Shown piece after piece: positions 1-7,863 of a DNA stretch of 23,422 nucleotides; within the stretch, counting starts at the first letter, position 1; each line of letters opens with the position of its first letter. Under the pieces are notes generated by a model. That model was not told the DNA's origin, did not search any database, and worked only from the letters and a program-made list of their open reading frames with translations. Position numbers and translations under genes: made by a program. Origin of the DNA: Akkermansiaceae bacterium UBA5688 (GTDB lineage Bacteria > Verrucomicrobiota > Verrucomicrobiia > Verrucomicrobiales > Akkermansiaceae); assembly GCA_002420315.1 (NCBI GenBank), contig DIHU01000226.1, positions 1 through 23,422 of the forward strand, read 5' to 3'.

Positions 1-518
1 TCTTCGGTGCCAGTGGACTCTGGATCTAGGAGTTGACGTACTTCTTCTTGAACGCGATCAACGTCGGTAAGAGATATTTGTGGATCCTTGATGATGTAGA
101 CATCACCAGATTTACGATGCTCGTAAATCCTCAGGATACCTGATGGAATTTCCTGAGTATCGGTTTCTCGAAGCAATTTTTTCCTCTCGAGCATAACCGC
201 TAGAATATATCTAGCGTTCTCTGTGTGTTCCTCTTCCTCATCAACAAAACGTTTCAGGAGGGTTTCAGGGTCGTCATCAACAACGTCCTCTGCTTTTTCT
301 TCGGTAACCGGGGGCTCGTAAGTTGTGAGCCAACAAGAAAATGGATCTTCCTCGCTTTCACGATCTTCCCATGCCTCTATCGAGTAGTCCTTACGGAGGT
401 AGCCAGATGATTCCGGATCAGGAAAAATGGCGGCCCGAATTTTTTGCCCTGACTGAAAAGCTTCACCGCTTTTAGCGCATTCCCGGGCTCGTGATTTGAT
501 GCTCCATGGTTCTTTCAT
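1..518 (-). CDS. Conserved acidic protein of unknown function (3' end beyond window)
   Basis: The minus-strand frame opens at ATG 516-518 and stays open for 172 codons to the window edge, so the C-terminus is missing. No signal peptide or membrane segment is visible; the protein looks cytosolic and is rich in Asp/Glu. The N-terminal part has a single Cys in the context RECAKSGEAF, followed by a GYLRKDYSIEAWED stretch. The second half contains ENARYILAVMLERKKLL and ends near TDVDRVQEEVRQLL. From memory this order resembles a small uncharacterised family in Verrucomicrobia and Planctomycetes, but I cannot name a domain and assign no function. It starts 9 bases after the stop of the LptF/LptG-like gene, so the two are probably cotranscribed. 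No clear Shine-Dalgarno precedes the start. The open frame and coupling are seen; the family link is recollection. Confidence 0.75.
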   Translation of the reverse strand, partial: MKEPWSIKSRARECAKSGEAFQSGQKIRAAIFPDPESSGYLRKDYSIEAWEDRESEEDPFSCWLTTYEPPVTEEKAEDVVDDDPETLLKRFVDEEEEHTENARYILAVMLERKKLLRETDTQEIPSGILRIYEHRKSGDVYIIKDPQISLTDVDRVQEEVRQLLDPESTGTE

Positions 519-527
519 GTTGTAGAT

Positions 528-1889
528 TTAAGCTGGGATGAGGGTTCGTAGGGTCTGATAAATTGGGCGGCCGACAAGTCGCCGCTGAATGAGGACGAGA
601 GCCATTGCAGTAGCAAGAATATTAGTGCCCCAGGCGGCCCAAAAAGGTGGGATATATCCCGACTCGCCAAGCGAGAGAAAGACAGTTGATGAAAACATCA
701 TGCCGGAGCAGATAAAGATTGCGAGAGCGATACCTCCAGCGGCTCCACGGCGACTAAAAACTATTCCAAGTGGCGCGGCGAGGAGAACTATCGCGAGGCA
801 GATCCCTGGTTGGGCCCAACGATAGTGCCACTGGGTCAGAAATTGTCTCTTATTTCCCCATTCGGATTCGCGGTTTTGAACTAGCCAACTGTAGAGACCA
901 GGGATCCCTAATTCCTCAGCCTTGAGACCTGGTTTAATGAGTTGCCATGGAGTTTCGTCCCAGTTGTCCACTGTGTAAGGATCAGGTAACTCAAGGTCGT
1001 GCTTGGGTTCTATTGGTGATTCTTTGGTATCAAGCCTATTAGTAAGATCCCATTTTGAAGCACCGTAAAACGTCCACTTGTTATCATGGCGATCCCATTC
1101 CGCTCTCTCCGCTCGGAGACGCCATTTAGGTGAACCCTCTTTGGAAAAGGAACGGACAATTACATTCTTAAGGGGTTCGCCTTGGTGATAGTTATAGGGA
1201 AAACCTCCAATGAACCAAAGACGGCGATTGTCTTCAGTGAAATAAACAACGTTACGGGCCCTGCTGAGTGACCCCATTTTGACTTCTTCAAGAAGAGCGT
1301 CATGATAAGCTTCCGCTGCTGGTGCCCAACGAAAATTGAAACCGAGGCAAACTAACCCAACCATAAAGCCCATGGTGACGAGCGGTGCGATAAGTCGGGC
1401 CACCCCTCGTCCTGTTTGAATAATGGAAACAATCTCTTGTCCCCTTGAAAGCTTACCCAAAGAGTAAAGCATAGCTAGAAGAAGTCCGAACGGAGCAAAG
1501 TCGACAAAGAATTTTGGAAATGCTGCACCGTAATACATTCCCATGAAGTTGAGTGTGTTTCCGCTCCCCCGAAAATTCGAGATGTTTTCGGTGAGGTCTC
1601 CTATCAACCAAATTGAAAAAAGAGCTGTAAAACAAAGGCTGAAAGCTCCCATAAAGGACCGGATAAGATAGCGATCAAGCGAACCAACAAGACCGTAGTA
1701 AAGAGCTGCCAAAGCCGGGACAAGGCAAAGGGCGCAAAGAACTGCCGGTCGCAAAAGGTGGGCCGTCTTATCATCATCCGGGAAGCCAACAAGGTGGTCA
1801 CTTACGACGGCTGCTTCTCGAGAAACTAGCAGCACAGCGAGGCTTATGCCAACGATGGTTAGGATGAGAGCCGGAAGGAAGCGACGCAT
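528..1889 (-). CDS. LptF/LptG family permease with N-terminal extension
   Basis: A 453-residue integral membrane protein of the YjgP/YjgQ (LptF/LptG) family, the inner-membrane permeases that work with LptB to extract lipopolysaccharide. The family signature LDRYLIRSF, normally at the N-terminus, lies at residues 71-79. It is followed by membrane helices (about 80-100, 125-145, 165-190), a soluble periplasmic beta-rich region (about 195-345) containing the WRLRAERAEWD type stretch, and three C-terminal helices (about 355-440). Residues 1-70 add two extra hydrophobic segments (about 4-22 and 46-68) not found in the usual six-helix proteins. ATG at 1887-1889 is the start; no strong ribosome site is seen. 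It could be LptF or LptG, so no symbol is given. The next gene follows after 9 bases, and the divergent symporter gene begins 272 bases upstream. Confidence 0.85.
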   Translation of the reverse strand: MRRFLPALILTIVGISLAVLLVSREAAVVSDHLVGFPDDDKTAHLLRPAVLCALCLVPALAALYYGLVGSLDRYLIRSFMGAFSLCFTALFSIWLIGDLTENISNFRGSGNTLNFMGMYYGAAFPKFFVDFAPFGLLLAMLYSLGKLSRGQEIVSIIQTGRGVARLIAPLVTMGFMVGLVCLGFNFRWAPAAEAYHDALLEEVKMGSLSRARNVVYFTEDNRRLWFIGGFPYNYHQGEPLKNVIVRSFSKEGSPKWRLRAERAEWDRHDNKWTFYGASKWDLTNRLDTKESPIEPKHDLELPDPYTVDNWDETPWQLIKPGLKAEELGIPGLYSWLVQNRESEWGNKRQFLTQWHYRWAQPGICLAIVLLAAPLGIVFSRRGAAGGIALAIFICSGMMFSSTVFLSLGESGYIPPFWAAWGTNILATAMALVLIQRRLVGRPIYQTLRTLIPA

Positions 1890-1968
1890 GAATCAAAACG
1901 TGGAACGGGGTTGAGGCTAGCGTGAAGGGTGGGAGAAGCAAACACGGCATTGCTAAAATATTGACGTG

Positions 1969-1997
1969 TTGAAAGTTATTCACATTAAAAATATATC
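1969..1997 (+). promoter_or_regulatory. Candidate sigma70-type promoter for the symporter gene
   Basis: TTGAAA at 1969-1974 and TATATC at 1992-1997 are separated by 17 bases in the divergent intergenic region 1890-2161. The region is AT-rich here and also holds a perfect 10-base palindrome, CAATTAATTG at 2011-2020, just downstream of the predicted start point. If correct, the leader to the GTG start at 2162 is about 155 bases. This is a pattern match only. Confidence 0.4.
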
Positions 1998-2161
1998 GCT
2001 TATTTGTAATCAATTAATTGTTCAACTAGCTCCGTTTGTTTTTTTGATACCTCCCAGATTGAGTAAAGCGAGCAATTTACTTTTCACCCCTTCAGAGAGT
2101 CTCCCAACAACAAATTCGCTTCCTTCTTGGAGTTGCGGGCCGGAAGTTCTAAAATTCTTGA

Positions 2162-3496
2162 GTGAAAGTTAAACCTCATTGGCAGATTCTTAGTTCTCTA
2201 ATTCTTGCTACGATCACCGGTCTCATTTTTAGAAATCTCGCAGCTAATGGTGGGCAGAGTGAGGGGTTTGCGAATGGCGTTGTTTCGTTTTCGGCTGATG
2301 TAGGGACGCTATTCCTGAATCTTCTCAAGATGATCATAGTTCCTTTGATCGTTTCGTCCGTGATTTCTGGGATCACTAGCTTACACGGAATGAAGGGTTT
2401 TGGACGGCTATTAGGAAAAACCGCGGGATTCTATGCGCTGACTAGTCTGCTGGCGATTTGCTTAGGGTTAATTTTGGTCAATGTGATTCAGCCGGGGCTC
2501 ACAAACGGTAAACCCAATGAGGCAATCCTACTAGCATTTGAGGATCACAAGGAAAATGTGGCCGGCGAAGCTGCCTTAGAAAAGGTGCAGGAGGCAAAGG
2601 GAATCGGAGACGAGCAAGGCGAAATTGTGAAACAACTCACAGGCTTTTTTATGCGGATGGTTCCAACGAATGTATTTGCGGCTGCTATGAATAATGGCCA
2701 AATGCTTGGATTGATTTTCTTTAGCCTTCTTTTCTCGATCGCCATGACGCGTCTTCCGTTGCAGCAGGTTTCACCAATTCGGGATATTTTTGTCTCATTG
2801 AATGATGTGATGATTGTCTTGACTCAATGGATTATGGCTTTGGCTCCGATTGGTGTGTTTGCGCTTCTTCTTCCTGTTGTGTTTAAAACGGGAGGTGCGC
2901 TTTACGGGGCTTTATTTAAGTATTTTGTGACCGTTTTATTGGCGCTGGGTGTTCATCTTTTCGTAATCATGCCGTTGGTAATTAAGTTTTTGGCAGGTGT
3001 GAATCCTCTGGATCATTTTAGAGCTATGCGGACTGCGCTTTTGACTGCCTTTTCGACGGCTTCATCTTCTGCTACTCTTCCGGTTACGATGAGGTGTATT
3101 CAAAAAAATGTCGGAGTTTCAAAATCGACAGCGAGTTTTACTCTTCCGCTTGGAGCTACTGTCAATATGGATGGAACAGCGCTCTACGAATGTGTTGCGG
3201 TGATTTTTGTTGCCCAAGTCATGGGTTTCGATCTCTCGGTTGCAGCTCAGTTCATGGTGGTTATTAGCGCTTTACTTACTAGTGTTGGAGTCGCTGGAAT
3301 TCCTTCAGCTTCCTTGGTGGCGATAATGATTATTCTTACCAGTTCTAAGATCCCGGGAGCCGAGACGGCAGTAGTGGCACTACTGGCGGTTGATCGCTTA
3401 CTTGATATGAGCCGGACTGCGGTGAACGTCTTTGGAGATAGTTGCGCTGCTCTCGTGATTGCTAAGAGTGAGGGTGAAAAAGTTCTTGGAAGATGA
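2162..3496 (+). CDS. Dicarboxylate/amino acid:cation symporter (DAACS family), glutamate/aspartate type
   Basis: A 444-residue sodium- or proton-coupled transporter of the glutamate transporter-homologue family, in the inner membrane. Family hallmarks are in order: the Ser-rich hairpin-1 motif AFSTASSSATLP, the sodium-site motif ATVNMDGTALYE, the hairpin-2 stretch VGVAGIPSAS, and a final helix with D411, D415 and R418 in the context DMSRT. These three align in spacing with D390, D394 and R397 of GltPh, where the arginine reads the side-chain carboxylate. Glutamate or aspartate is therefore a more likely substrate than C4-dicarboxylates, by inference. A hydrophilic loop of about 50 residues (EDHKENVAGEAALEKVQE region) follows the third helix. 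GTG 2162-2164 is the first possible start after an in-frame TGA at 2159-2161. proA follows 47 bases downstream on the same strand. Confidence 0.92.
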   Translation: MKVKPHWQILSSLILATITGLIFRNLAANGGQSEGFANGVVSFSADVGTLFLNLLKMIIVPLIVSSVISGITSLHGMKGFGRLLGKTAGFYALTSLLAICLGLILVNVIQPGLTNGKPNEAILLAFEDHKENVAGEAALEKVQEAKGIGDEQGEIVKQLTGFFMRMVPTNVFAAAMNNGQMLGLIFFSLLFSIAMTRLPLQQVSPIRDIFVSLNDVMIVLTQWIMALAPIGVFALLLPVVFKTGGALYGALFKYFVTVLLALGVHLFVIMPLVIKFLAGVNPLDHFRAMRTALLTAFSTASSSATLPVTMRCIQKNVGVSKSTASFTLPLGATVNMDGTALYECVAVIFVAQVMGFDLSVAAQFMVVISALLTSVGVAGIPSASLVAIMIILTSSKIPGAETAVVALLAVDRLLDMSRTAVNVFGDSCAALVIAKSEGEKVLGR

Positions 3497-3500
3497 TTTT

Positions 3501-3532
3501 TTAACGCTGCCTTCTTGTCCAAAGAGCGTTAA
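3501..3532 (+). terminator. Inverted repeat between symporter gene and proA (possible attenuator)
   Basis: TTAACGCT at 3501-3508 is perfectly complementary to AGCGTTAA at 3525-3532, with a 16-base loop. It lies 5 bases after the symporter stop and 11 bases before the proA start. There is no run of T after the stem, so it is not a standard intrinsic terminator. It may be a weak terminator, an RNA-processing hairpin or an operator. Confidence 0.35.
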
Positions 3533-3543
3533 CCTTTTGGCAG

Positions 3544-4812
3544 ATGACCAGAGAAGAGATTGAAGATCATGTTTACAAAATGGGAGGTAAAGCTCGAGGA
3601 GCAGCTCTGGCGTTGGCTGTTCTTTCCGAAAAGAAAAAGAATAAAATCCTCAGGGCGATGGCTACTGGGATTCGCTCAGCGGCTCCTGAGATCCTTGAGG
3701 CGAATGGGAAGGATATCGCCGCTGGCGAGGAGCGGGGCCTGACTTTGGCGATGCTTGATCGGCTGCGACTTGATGCAGAGCGGTTGGAGGCCGTGGCTCG
3801 TGGTGTCGAAAAAGTAGCAACATTGCCTGACCCCGTGGGGGAAATCTTGGATGAATGGGATCGTCCTAATGGAATCCAGATTCAGAAATTACGGGTTCCG
3901 ATCGGGGTGATCGGAATCATTTATGAGAGTCGACCAAACGTGACTAGTGATGCTGCTGTTCTTTGTTTGAAATCGGGGAATGCCACTATCTTGCGAGGTG
4001 GTTCGGAGGCTATTCATTCAAATCGAGCATTGGCCGAGGCCTTGCAATCGGGTGGCGAAAATGAAGGACTCCCTGAGGGTTCAATCCAACTCATACCCTT
4101 TACGAATCGCGATAGCGTTGCGGTGATGGCGGGGATGGATAAATATTTAGATCTAATTATTCCTAGGGGTGGAAAAGGTTTGATTGAAACTGTCGTTTCA
4201 CTTGCCCGCATGCCGGTCATTAAGCACTACGATGGTATCTGCCACGCATATATTCATTCCGACGCTGATCTTGAAATGGCGGTGAAAATTGTTGTTGATT
4301 CGAAGACTCAAAAGCCAAGTGTCTGTAATGCGCTCGAGACACTTTTAGTCGATGAGTCTATTGCATCGGAGTTTCTTCCTAAGGTGGCTTCAGCTCTGAT
4401 GGAGAAAAATGTTGAGTTGCGAGGCGACGTGACCACCTGTGCTATTATAGATGCTAAGGTTGCTGTCGAAGAAGATTGGAACACAGAGTACTTAGATTAT
4501 ATTTTAGCGATAAAGGTTGTTCCATCCGTGGATGCCTCTATTGAACATATCAACAAATACAGTTCCCAACACACTGAGGTGATTGTCACGAAAAATGAGG
4601 CTATTGCGGAGGCCTTTCTTTGCCGAATTGATTCGGCTTGTGTCTTTCATAATGTCTCGACGAGATATAGTGATGGAGAAGAATTTGGTTTTGGGGCGGA
4701 GATTGGTATTTCGACCGATAAGCTTCATGCTCGCGGGCCCATGGGATTGCGTGAACTGACTTCTTATCAGTATCGTGTCCGAGGTGAAGGGCAGTTGAAG
4801 GGTTTGGTTTAA
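3544..4812 (+). CDS. proA: Glutamate-5-semialdehyde dehydrogenase (gamma-glutamyl phosphate reductase)
   Basis: A 422-residue cytosolic enzyme that reduces gamma-glutamyl phosphate to glutamate-5-semialdehyde with NADPH, the second step of proline synthesis. Full family length. Clear signatures are KLRVPIGVIGIIYESRPN followed by LCLKSGNATILRGGSEA (cofactor binding) and KPSVCNALETLL, in which C261 is the catalytic cysteine of the aldehyde dehydrogenase fold. The C-terminal block GAEIGISTDKLHARGPMGL with LTSYQY is also typical. ATG 3544 fits the usual N-terminus, and no good Shine-Dalgarno is seen. proB is not in the window. The 47-base gap to a co-oriented glutamate-type transporter suggests a link between glutamate uptake and proline formation, with the hairpin at 3501-3532 lying between them. 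A strong terminator lies 130 bases downstream. Confidence 0.97.
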   Translation: MTREEIEDHVYKMGGKARGAALALAVLSEKKKNKILRAMATGIRSAAPEILEANGKDIAAGEERGLTLAMLDRLRLDAERLEAVARGVEKVATLPDPVGEILDEWDRPNGIQIQKLRVPIGVIGIIYESRPNVTSDAAVLCLKSGNATILRGGSEAIHSNRALAEALQSGGENEGLPEGSIQLIPFTNRDSVAVMAGMDKYLDLIIPRGGKGLIETVVSLARMPVIKHYDGICHAYIHSDADLEMAVKIVVDSKTQKPSVCNALETLLVDESIASEFLPKVASALMEKNVELRGDVTTCAIIDAKVAVEEDWNTEYLDYILAIKVVPSVDASIEHINKYSSQHTEVIVTKNEAIAEAFLCRIDSACVFHNVSTRYSDGEEFGFGAEIGISTDKLHARGPMGLRELTSYQYRVRGEGQLKGLV

Positions 4813-4941
4813 GCTTGTTGGAGTCCAAGCGGCTCGTTTCTTCTTTCTGGGGAAATCTGCTCCTCTTTGGAGAGGGTTGGAATGAGTTGATAAAGAAAAA
4901 ATCTCATAAGTAGATCAAAAGATTCATCTCACAGACGAATA

Positions 4942-4973
4942 AAAAAGCCCTCATCAAGTGATGCGGGCTTTTT
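4942..4973. terminator. Bidirectional intrinsic terminator between proA and tal
   Basis: AAAAAGCCC (4942-4950) pairs with GGGCTTTTT (4965-4973), and CATCA (4952-4956) pairs with TGATG (4959-4963), with one T/C mismatch and a 2-base loop. The stem is flanked by an A run on one side and a T run on the other, so it can act on both strands. It sits between the convergent proA (+) and tal (-) genes, 21 bases beyond the tal stop. Confidence 0.88.
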
Positions 4974-4994
4974 AGAAGTTACGGCGCTGATTTT

Positions 4995-5948
4995 CTAGAC
5001 CATCGACTCGATTAGCTTCTCAAGCTTCACGATATCAGCAGAAAAAGCTCGGATGCCCTGGGCCGTTTTCTCAGTGGCCATGGCATCTTCATTAAATTCA
5101 AAACGGAAGGCTTTTTCATCAAGAGAGATCTTCCCTAAATCGCATTCAGGAGATTCTTCGTTGAGCTTCTGTTCAAGGGGGCCATCAGTGTTTTGAAGCT
5201 CTTCAAGAAGTCCCGGAGAAATGGTGAGGAGGTCGCAACCGGTCAGTGATGTGATTTGTCCGGTGTTTCGGAAAGAAGCACCCATCACCTCGGTCTTGTA
5301 GCCATACTTTTTGTAATAGTTGTAGATTTTAGTTACTGACTGAACCCCGGGGTCTTCATCTCCAGAGTAATCGATGCCATTTTCCTTCTTGAACCAATCG
5401 TAAATACGCCCGACAAAAGGTGAGATCAATTGGACTCCAGCTTCGGCGCAGGCAACTGCTTGAGCAAAGGCGAAGAGGAGTGTGAGGTTGCAGTGAATGC
5501 CTTCTTTTTCTAGCTCCTCAGCTGCCTTAATTCCCTCCCAGGTTGAGGCAATTTTAATCAGTATGCGGTTGCGGGAAATGCCTTCTGATTCGTAAGCTTC
5601 GATAAGTTGTTTAGCCTTCGTGATGGTGGCTTTCTTGTCGAACGAGAGGCGTGCATCTACCTCGGTGGAGACGCGGCCAGGAACGATCTTGAGGATTTCG
5701 AGGCCGAAAAGAATCAGGACTCGATCCATGATTGCTTCGATCAAGGCCTCCCTAGAGAGGTCGGAATCTTTGTGTTCAGCAACTGCTTTTTCGACAAGAG
5801 ACTTGTATTCAGGTTTGCTGGCCGCTTGAAGGATCAGCGAGGGATTAGTTGTCGCGTCTTGGGGTTGGTATTCCTGCATCGAGGCGAAATCACCCGTATC
5901 AGCAACCACGACTGTAAATTGTTTCAGGCTATCAAGTTGGGATGGCAT
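4995..5948 (-). CDS. tal: Transaldolase
   Basis: A cytosolic enzyme of the non-oxidative pentose phosphate pathway, moving a dihydroxyacetone unit between sedoheptulose-7-phosphate and glyceraldehyde-3-phosphate. From ATG 5946-5948 the protein is 317 residues, the length of E. coli TalB, and begins MPSQLDSLKQFTVVVADTGD. The motif DATTNPSLIL is present, and the Schiff-base lysine in RILIKIASTWEG falls at residue 132, the same number as in TalB. That match is why this start was chosen. The frame is open further upstream to an ATG at 6000-6002, which would give 335 residues; neither start has a good Shine-Dalgarno. The gene is divergent from zwf-opcA, so both branches of the pathway sit together. 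It ends 21 bases from the shared terminator. Confidence 0.95.
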   Translation of the reverse strand: MPSQLDSLKQFTVVVADTGDFASMQEYQPQDATTNPSLILQAASKPEYKSLVEKAVAEHKDSDLSREALIEAIMDRVLILFGLEILKIVPGRVSTEVDARLSFDKKATITKAKQLIEAYESEGISRNRILIKIASTWEGIKAAEELEKEGIHCNLTLLFAFAQAVACAEAGVQLISPFVGRIYDWFKKENGIDYSGDEDPGVQSVTKIYNYYKKYGYKTEVMGASFRNTGQITSLTGCDLLTISPGLLEELQNTDGPLEQKLNEESPECDLGKISLDEKAFRFEFNEDAMATEKTAQGIRAFSADIVKLEKLIESMV

Positions 5949-6304
5949 AACAGGCTTGAAATGCCCTCGGAGGGCAGAGGAAGCAAGACTTTCTTGCTTC
6001 ATGGCCTATTGCATGCGGAAGCTAGATCATAAATTTTATCAGAGTTAAGGAGTAGCTCTTGGTAAAAAAAGGACGAGATCAGAATGCGGGTCTTTCTGGA
6101 GGATAAGCCATCGATAGAGCGAGGTAGGCAGGTTTCCCTTTAAATAATCAAGATTTTGAAGTGTCTAATAAAGGATTGAGTTAGCCAGAGGTGTTCTCTT
6201 TTATTTGGGACTTTGGGGGTTGGGGTGGACGTTATTTCTTGAGCAGGGTTATGAGCCTTTTAGACACAAAAGAATTGCTTGGGAGTTGAAAAGATGGCCG
6301 GTCT
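5949..6304. other. Divergent intergenic region tal/zwf with weak promoter signals
   Basis: About 355 bases without a convincing gene. The first 54 bases could be an N-terminal extension of tal. On the minus strand an extended -10 pattern (TGATAAAAT, reading 6041 down to 6033) could serve tal; no good -35 accompanies it. On the plus strand I see no well-matched promoter for zwf. No riboswitch-like structure or repeat was recognised. Confidence 0.4.
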
Positions 6305-7861
6305 GTGGGAAAAACAGTTGTGAATAACCCATTTCGCGAGGATTTAGTGTCCCGCAATCTTGCCGAGGCATGTAGTGTTGTCATTTTTGGAGCTACGGGT
6401 GATTTGACCCATCGTAAACTTATTCCCGCTCTTTATAACTTGGCGATCGATGGGGAGCTACCAGCGGGGGTTAAGATTCTCGGCTTTGCCCGTCGTGATT
6501 GGTCCGATAAGTTTTTTTGTGAGGGGCTCAAAAAATTAAATCGTCAGGTTTCTCGCACGGGGCACGACGAGGAGATTTGGAAGAGTTTGGCTGCAAATAT
6601 AGAATACCACAAAAGCGAGTTTCAAGATAAGGATGGTTACAAGAGGCTTTCTGACCGCCTTGATGAGATTGACCGTGAACGCGGAGGGAAGGGGAATCGC
6701 CTTTTCTACATTGCAAGTGCACCAGAGTATTTTGACGATATTCTCTTGAATCTTAAAGCTGCAGGCTTGAGCCAACAGCGGCTCGATTGTGATGGTTGTT
6801 GGTCACGTGTGATTGTCGAGAAACCCTTTGGAACGACGTTGGAAACTGCCCAGCATCTAAACGAAGTGGTGAATGGGACTTTTGAGGAAAAAGACACCTA
6901 TCGAATCGATCATTATCTCGGGAAGGAGACTGCCCAGAATATTATGGTTCTTCGTTTTGCCAACGCGATTTTCGAGCCAATGTGGAATAAAGAATATATT
7001 GATCATATTCAAATTACTTGTGCTGAGCACCTTGGCATGGAAGGGGGACGGGGTGGCTACTACGATGAGGCCGGAGCCTTGCGTGATATGGTTCAGAATC
7101 ATCTTTTACAGCTTCTAAGTCTAGTAGCTATGGAGCCTCCAACCGACCTAACGGCGGATGGAGTTCGTGACGAAAAAGTAAAGGTGATTCGCTCGCTGAG
7201 ACAGTGGGATACTCCAGAACTTGTCGCGGAAAATGTTGTTCGTGGCCAGTATATCGCTGGGAATATCAATGGTAAGGAAGTGCCCGGATATCGAGATGAA
7301 GATCGAGTGAAACCTGATTCGGAGACCGAAGCATATGTCGCGCTGAGGTGCATGGTCGATACTTGGCGATGGAGTGGAGTCCCCTTTTACGTTCGGGTAG
7401 GGAAGCGCCTTCCTAAAAAAGGGACTGAAATTTCAGTTCACTTTAAAGAGACTCCTAGTGTGCTCTTTAACGCGATGCCTGGCGGTGTCCCGACAGGTAA
7501 TGTCCTGGTGATTCGGATCCAACCAGATGAGGGCATTTCCCTTATGATGAACTCAAAGCTACCAGGTACGACTCTACGTATGGAGCCTGTAAAAATGGAC
7601 TTTCACTACGCTAGTAGTTTCGGTAAAAGTAGTCCCGAAGCTTATGAACGCCTCCTTCTTGATGCCATGGCGGGCGATGCGACTTTATTTGCGCGTCGTG
7701 ATGAAGTTGAAGAAGCGTGGCGTTTTATTGATAAGATTCATAAGGCTTGGGCAAACAGTAGTGAGGAGTTGCCGATTTCGAAATTCGCTGCTGGATCGTG
7801 GGGGCCACGGGAGGCTGATGAATTGCTCGCGAAGGATGGACGCAATTGGAGGAGGCTCTAG
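6305..7861 (+). CDS. zwf: Glucose-6-phosphate dehydrogenase
   Basis: A 518-residue enzyme oxidising glucose-6-phosphate to 6-phosphogluconolactone with reduction of NADP, the entry step of the oxidative pentose phosphate pathway. The N-terminal dinucleotide-binding motif is GATGDLTHRK (residues 29-38), EKPFG is at 172-176, the active-site motif RIDHYLGKE is at 200-208 (D202, H203), and the second catalytic histidine lies in DMVQNH (H266). GGYYDEAGALRDM before it is also typical. Length is within the family range. The start used is GTG 6305; a second GTG at 6320, beginning VNNPF, is an equally plausible start and would give a more usual short N-terminus. The stop overlaps nothing, and opcA starts 2 bases later behind a strong Shine-Dalgarno, so the two are one operon. 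Confidence 0.96.
   Translation: MGKTVVNNPFREDLVSRNLAEACSVVIFGATGDLTHRKLIPALYNLAIDGELPAGVKILGFARRDWSDKFFCEGLKKLNRQVSRTGHDEEIWKSLAANIEYHKSEFQDKDGYKRLSDRLDEIDRERGGKGNRLFYIASAPEYFDDILLNLKAAGLSQQRLDCDGCWSRVIVEKPFGTTLETAQHLNEVVNGTFEEKDTYRIDHYLGKETAQNIMVLRFANAIFEPMWNKEYIDHIQITCAEHLGMEGGRGGYYDEAGALRDMVQNHLLQLLSLVAMEPPTDLTADGVRDEKVKVIRSLRQWDTPELVAENVVRGQYIAGNINGKEVPGYRDEDRVKPDSETEAYVALRCMVDTWRWSGVPFYVRVGKRLPKKGTEISVHFKETPSVLFNAMPGGVPTGNVLVIRIQPDEGISLMMNSKLPGTTLRMEPVKMDFHYASSFGKSSPEAYERLLLDAMAGDATLFARRDEVEEAWRFIDKIHKAWANSSEELPISKFAAGSWGPREADELLAKDGRNWRRL
7848..7855 (+). promoter_or_regulatory. Strong Shine-Dalgarno for opcA inside the zwf 3' end
   Basis: GGAGGAGG at 7848-7855 lies 8 bases before ATG 7864-7866 and inside the last codons of zwf. 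It decides the opcA start against an upstream in-frame TTG at 7846. It is by far the best ribosome site in the window, where most genes have none. Confidence 0.8.
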
Positions 7862-7863
7862 AA

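Noticed and set aside
225..410. Plus-strand 61-codon open frame near the left edge
   Set aside because: It is antisense to the continuous minus-strand frame 1-518, which shows ordered, conserved-looking protein sequence.
5949..6002. N-terminal extension of transaldolase to ATG 6000-6002
   Set aside because: The extra 18 residues do not match the family, and the shorter start puts the catalytic lysine at residue 132 exactly as in TalB. Not fully excluded.
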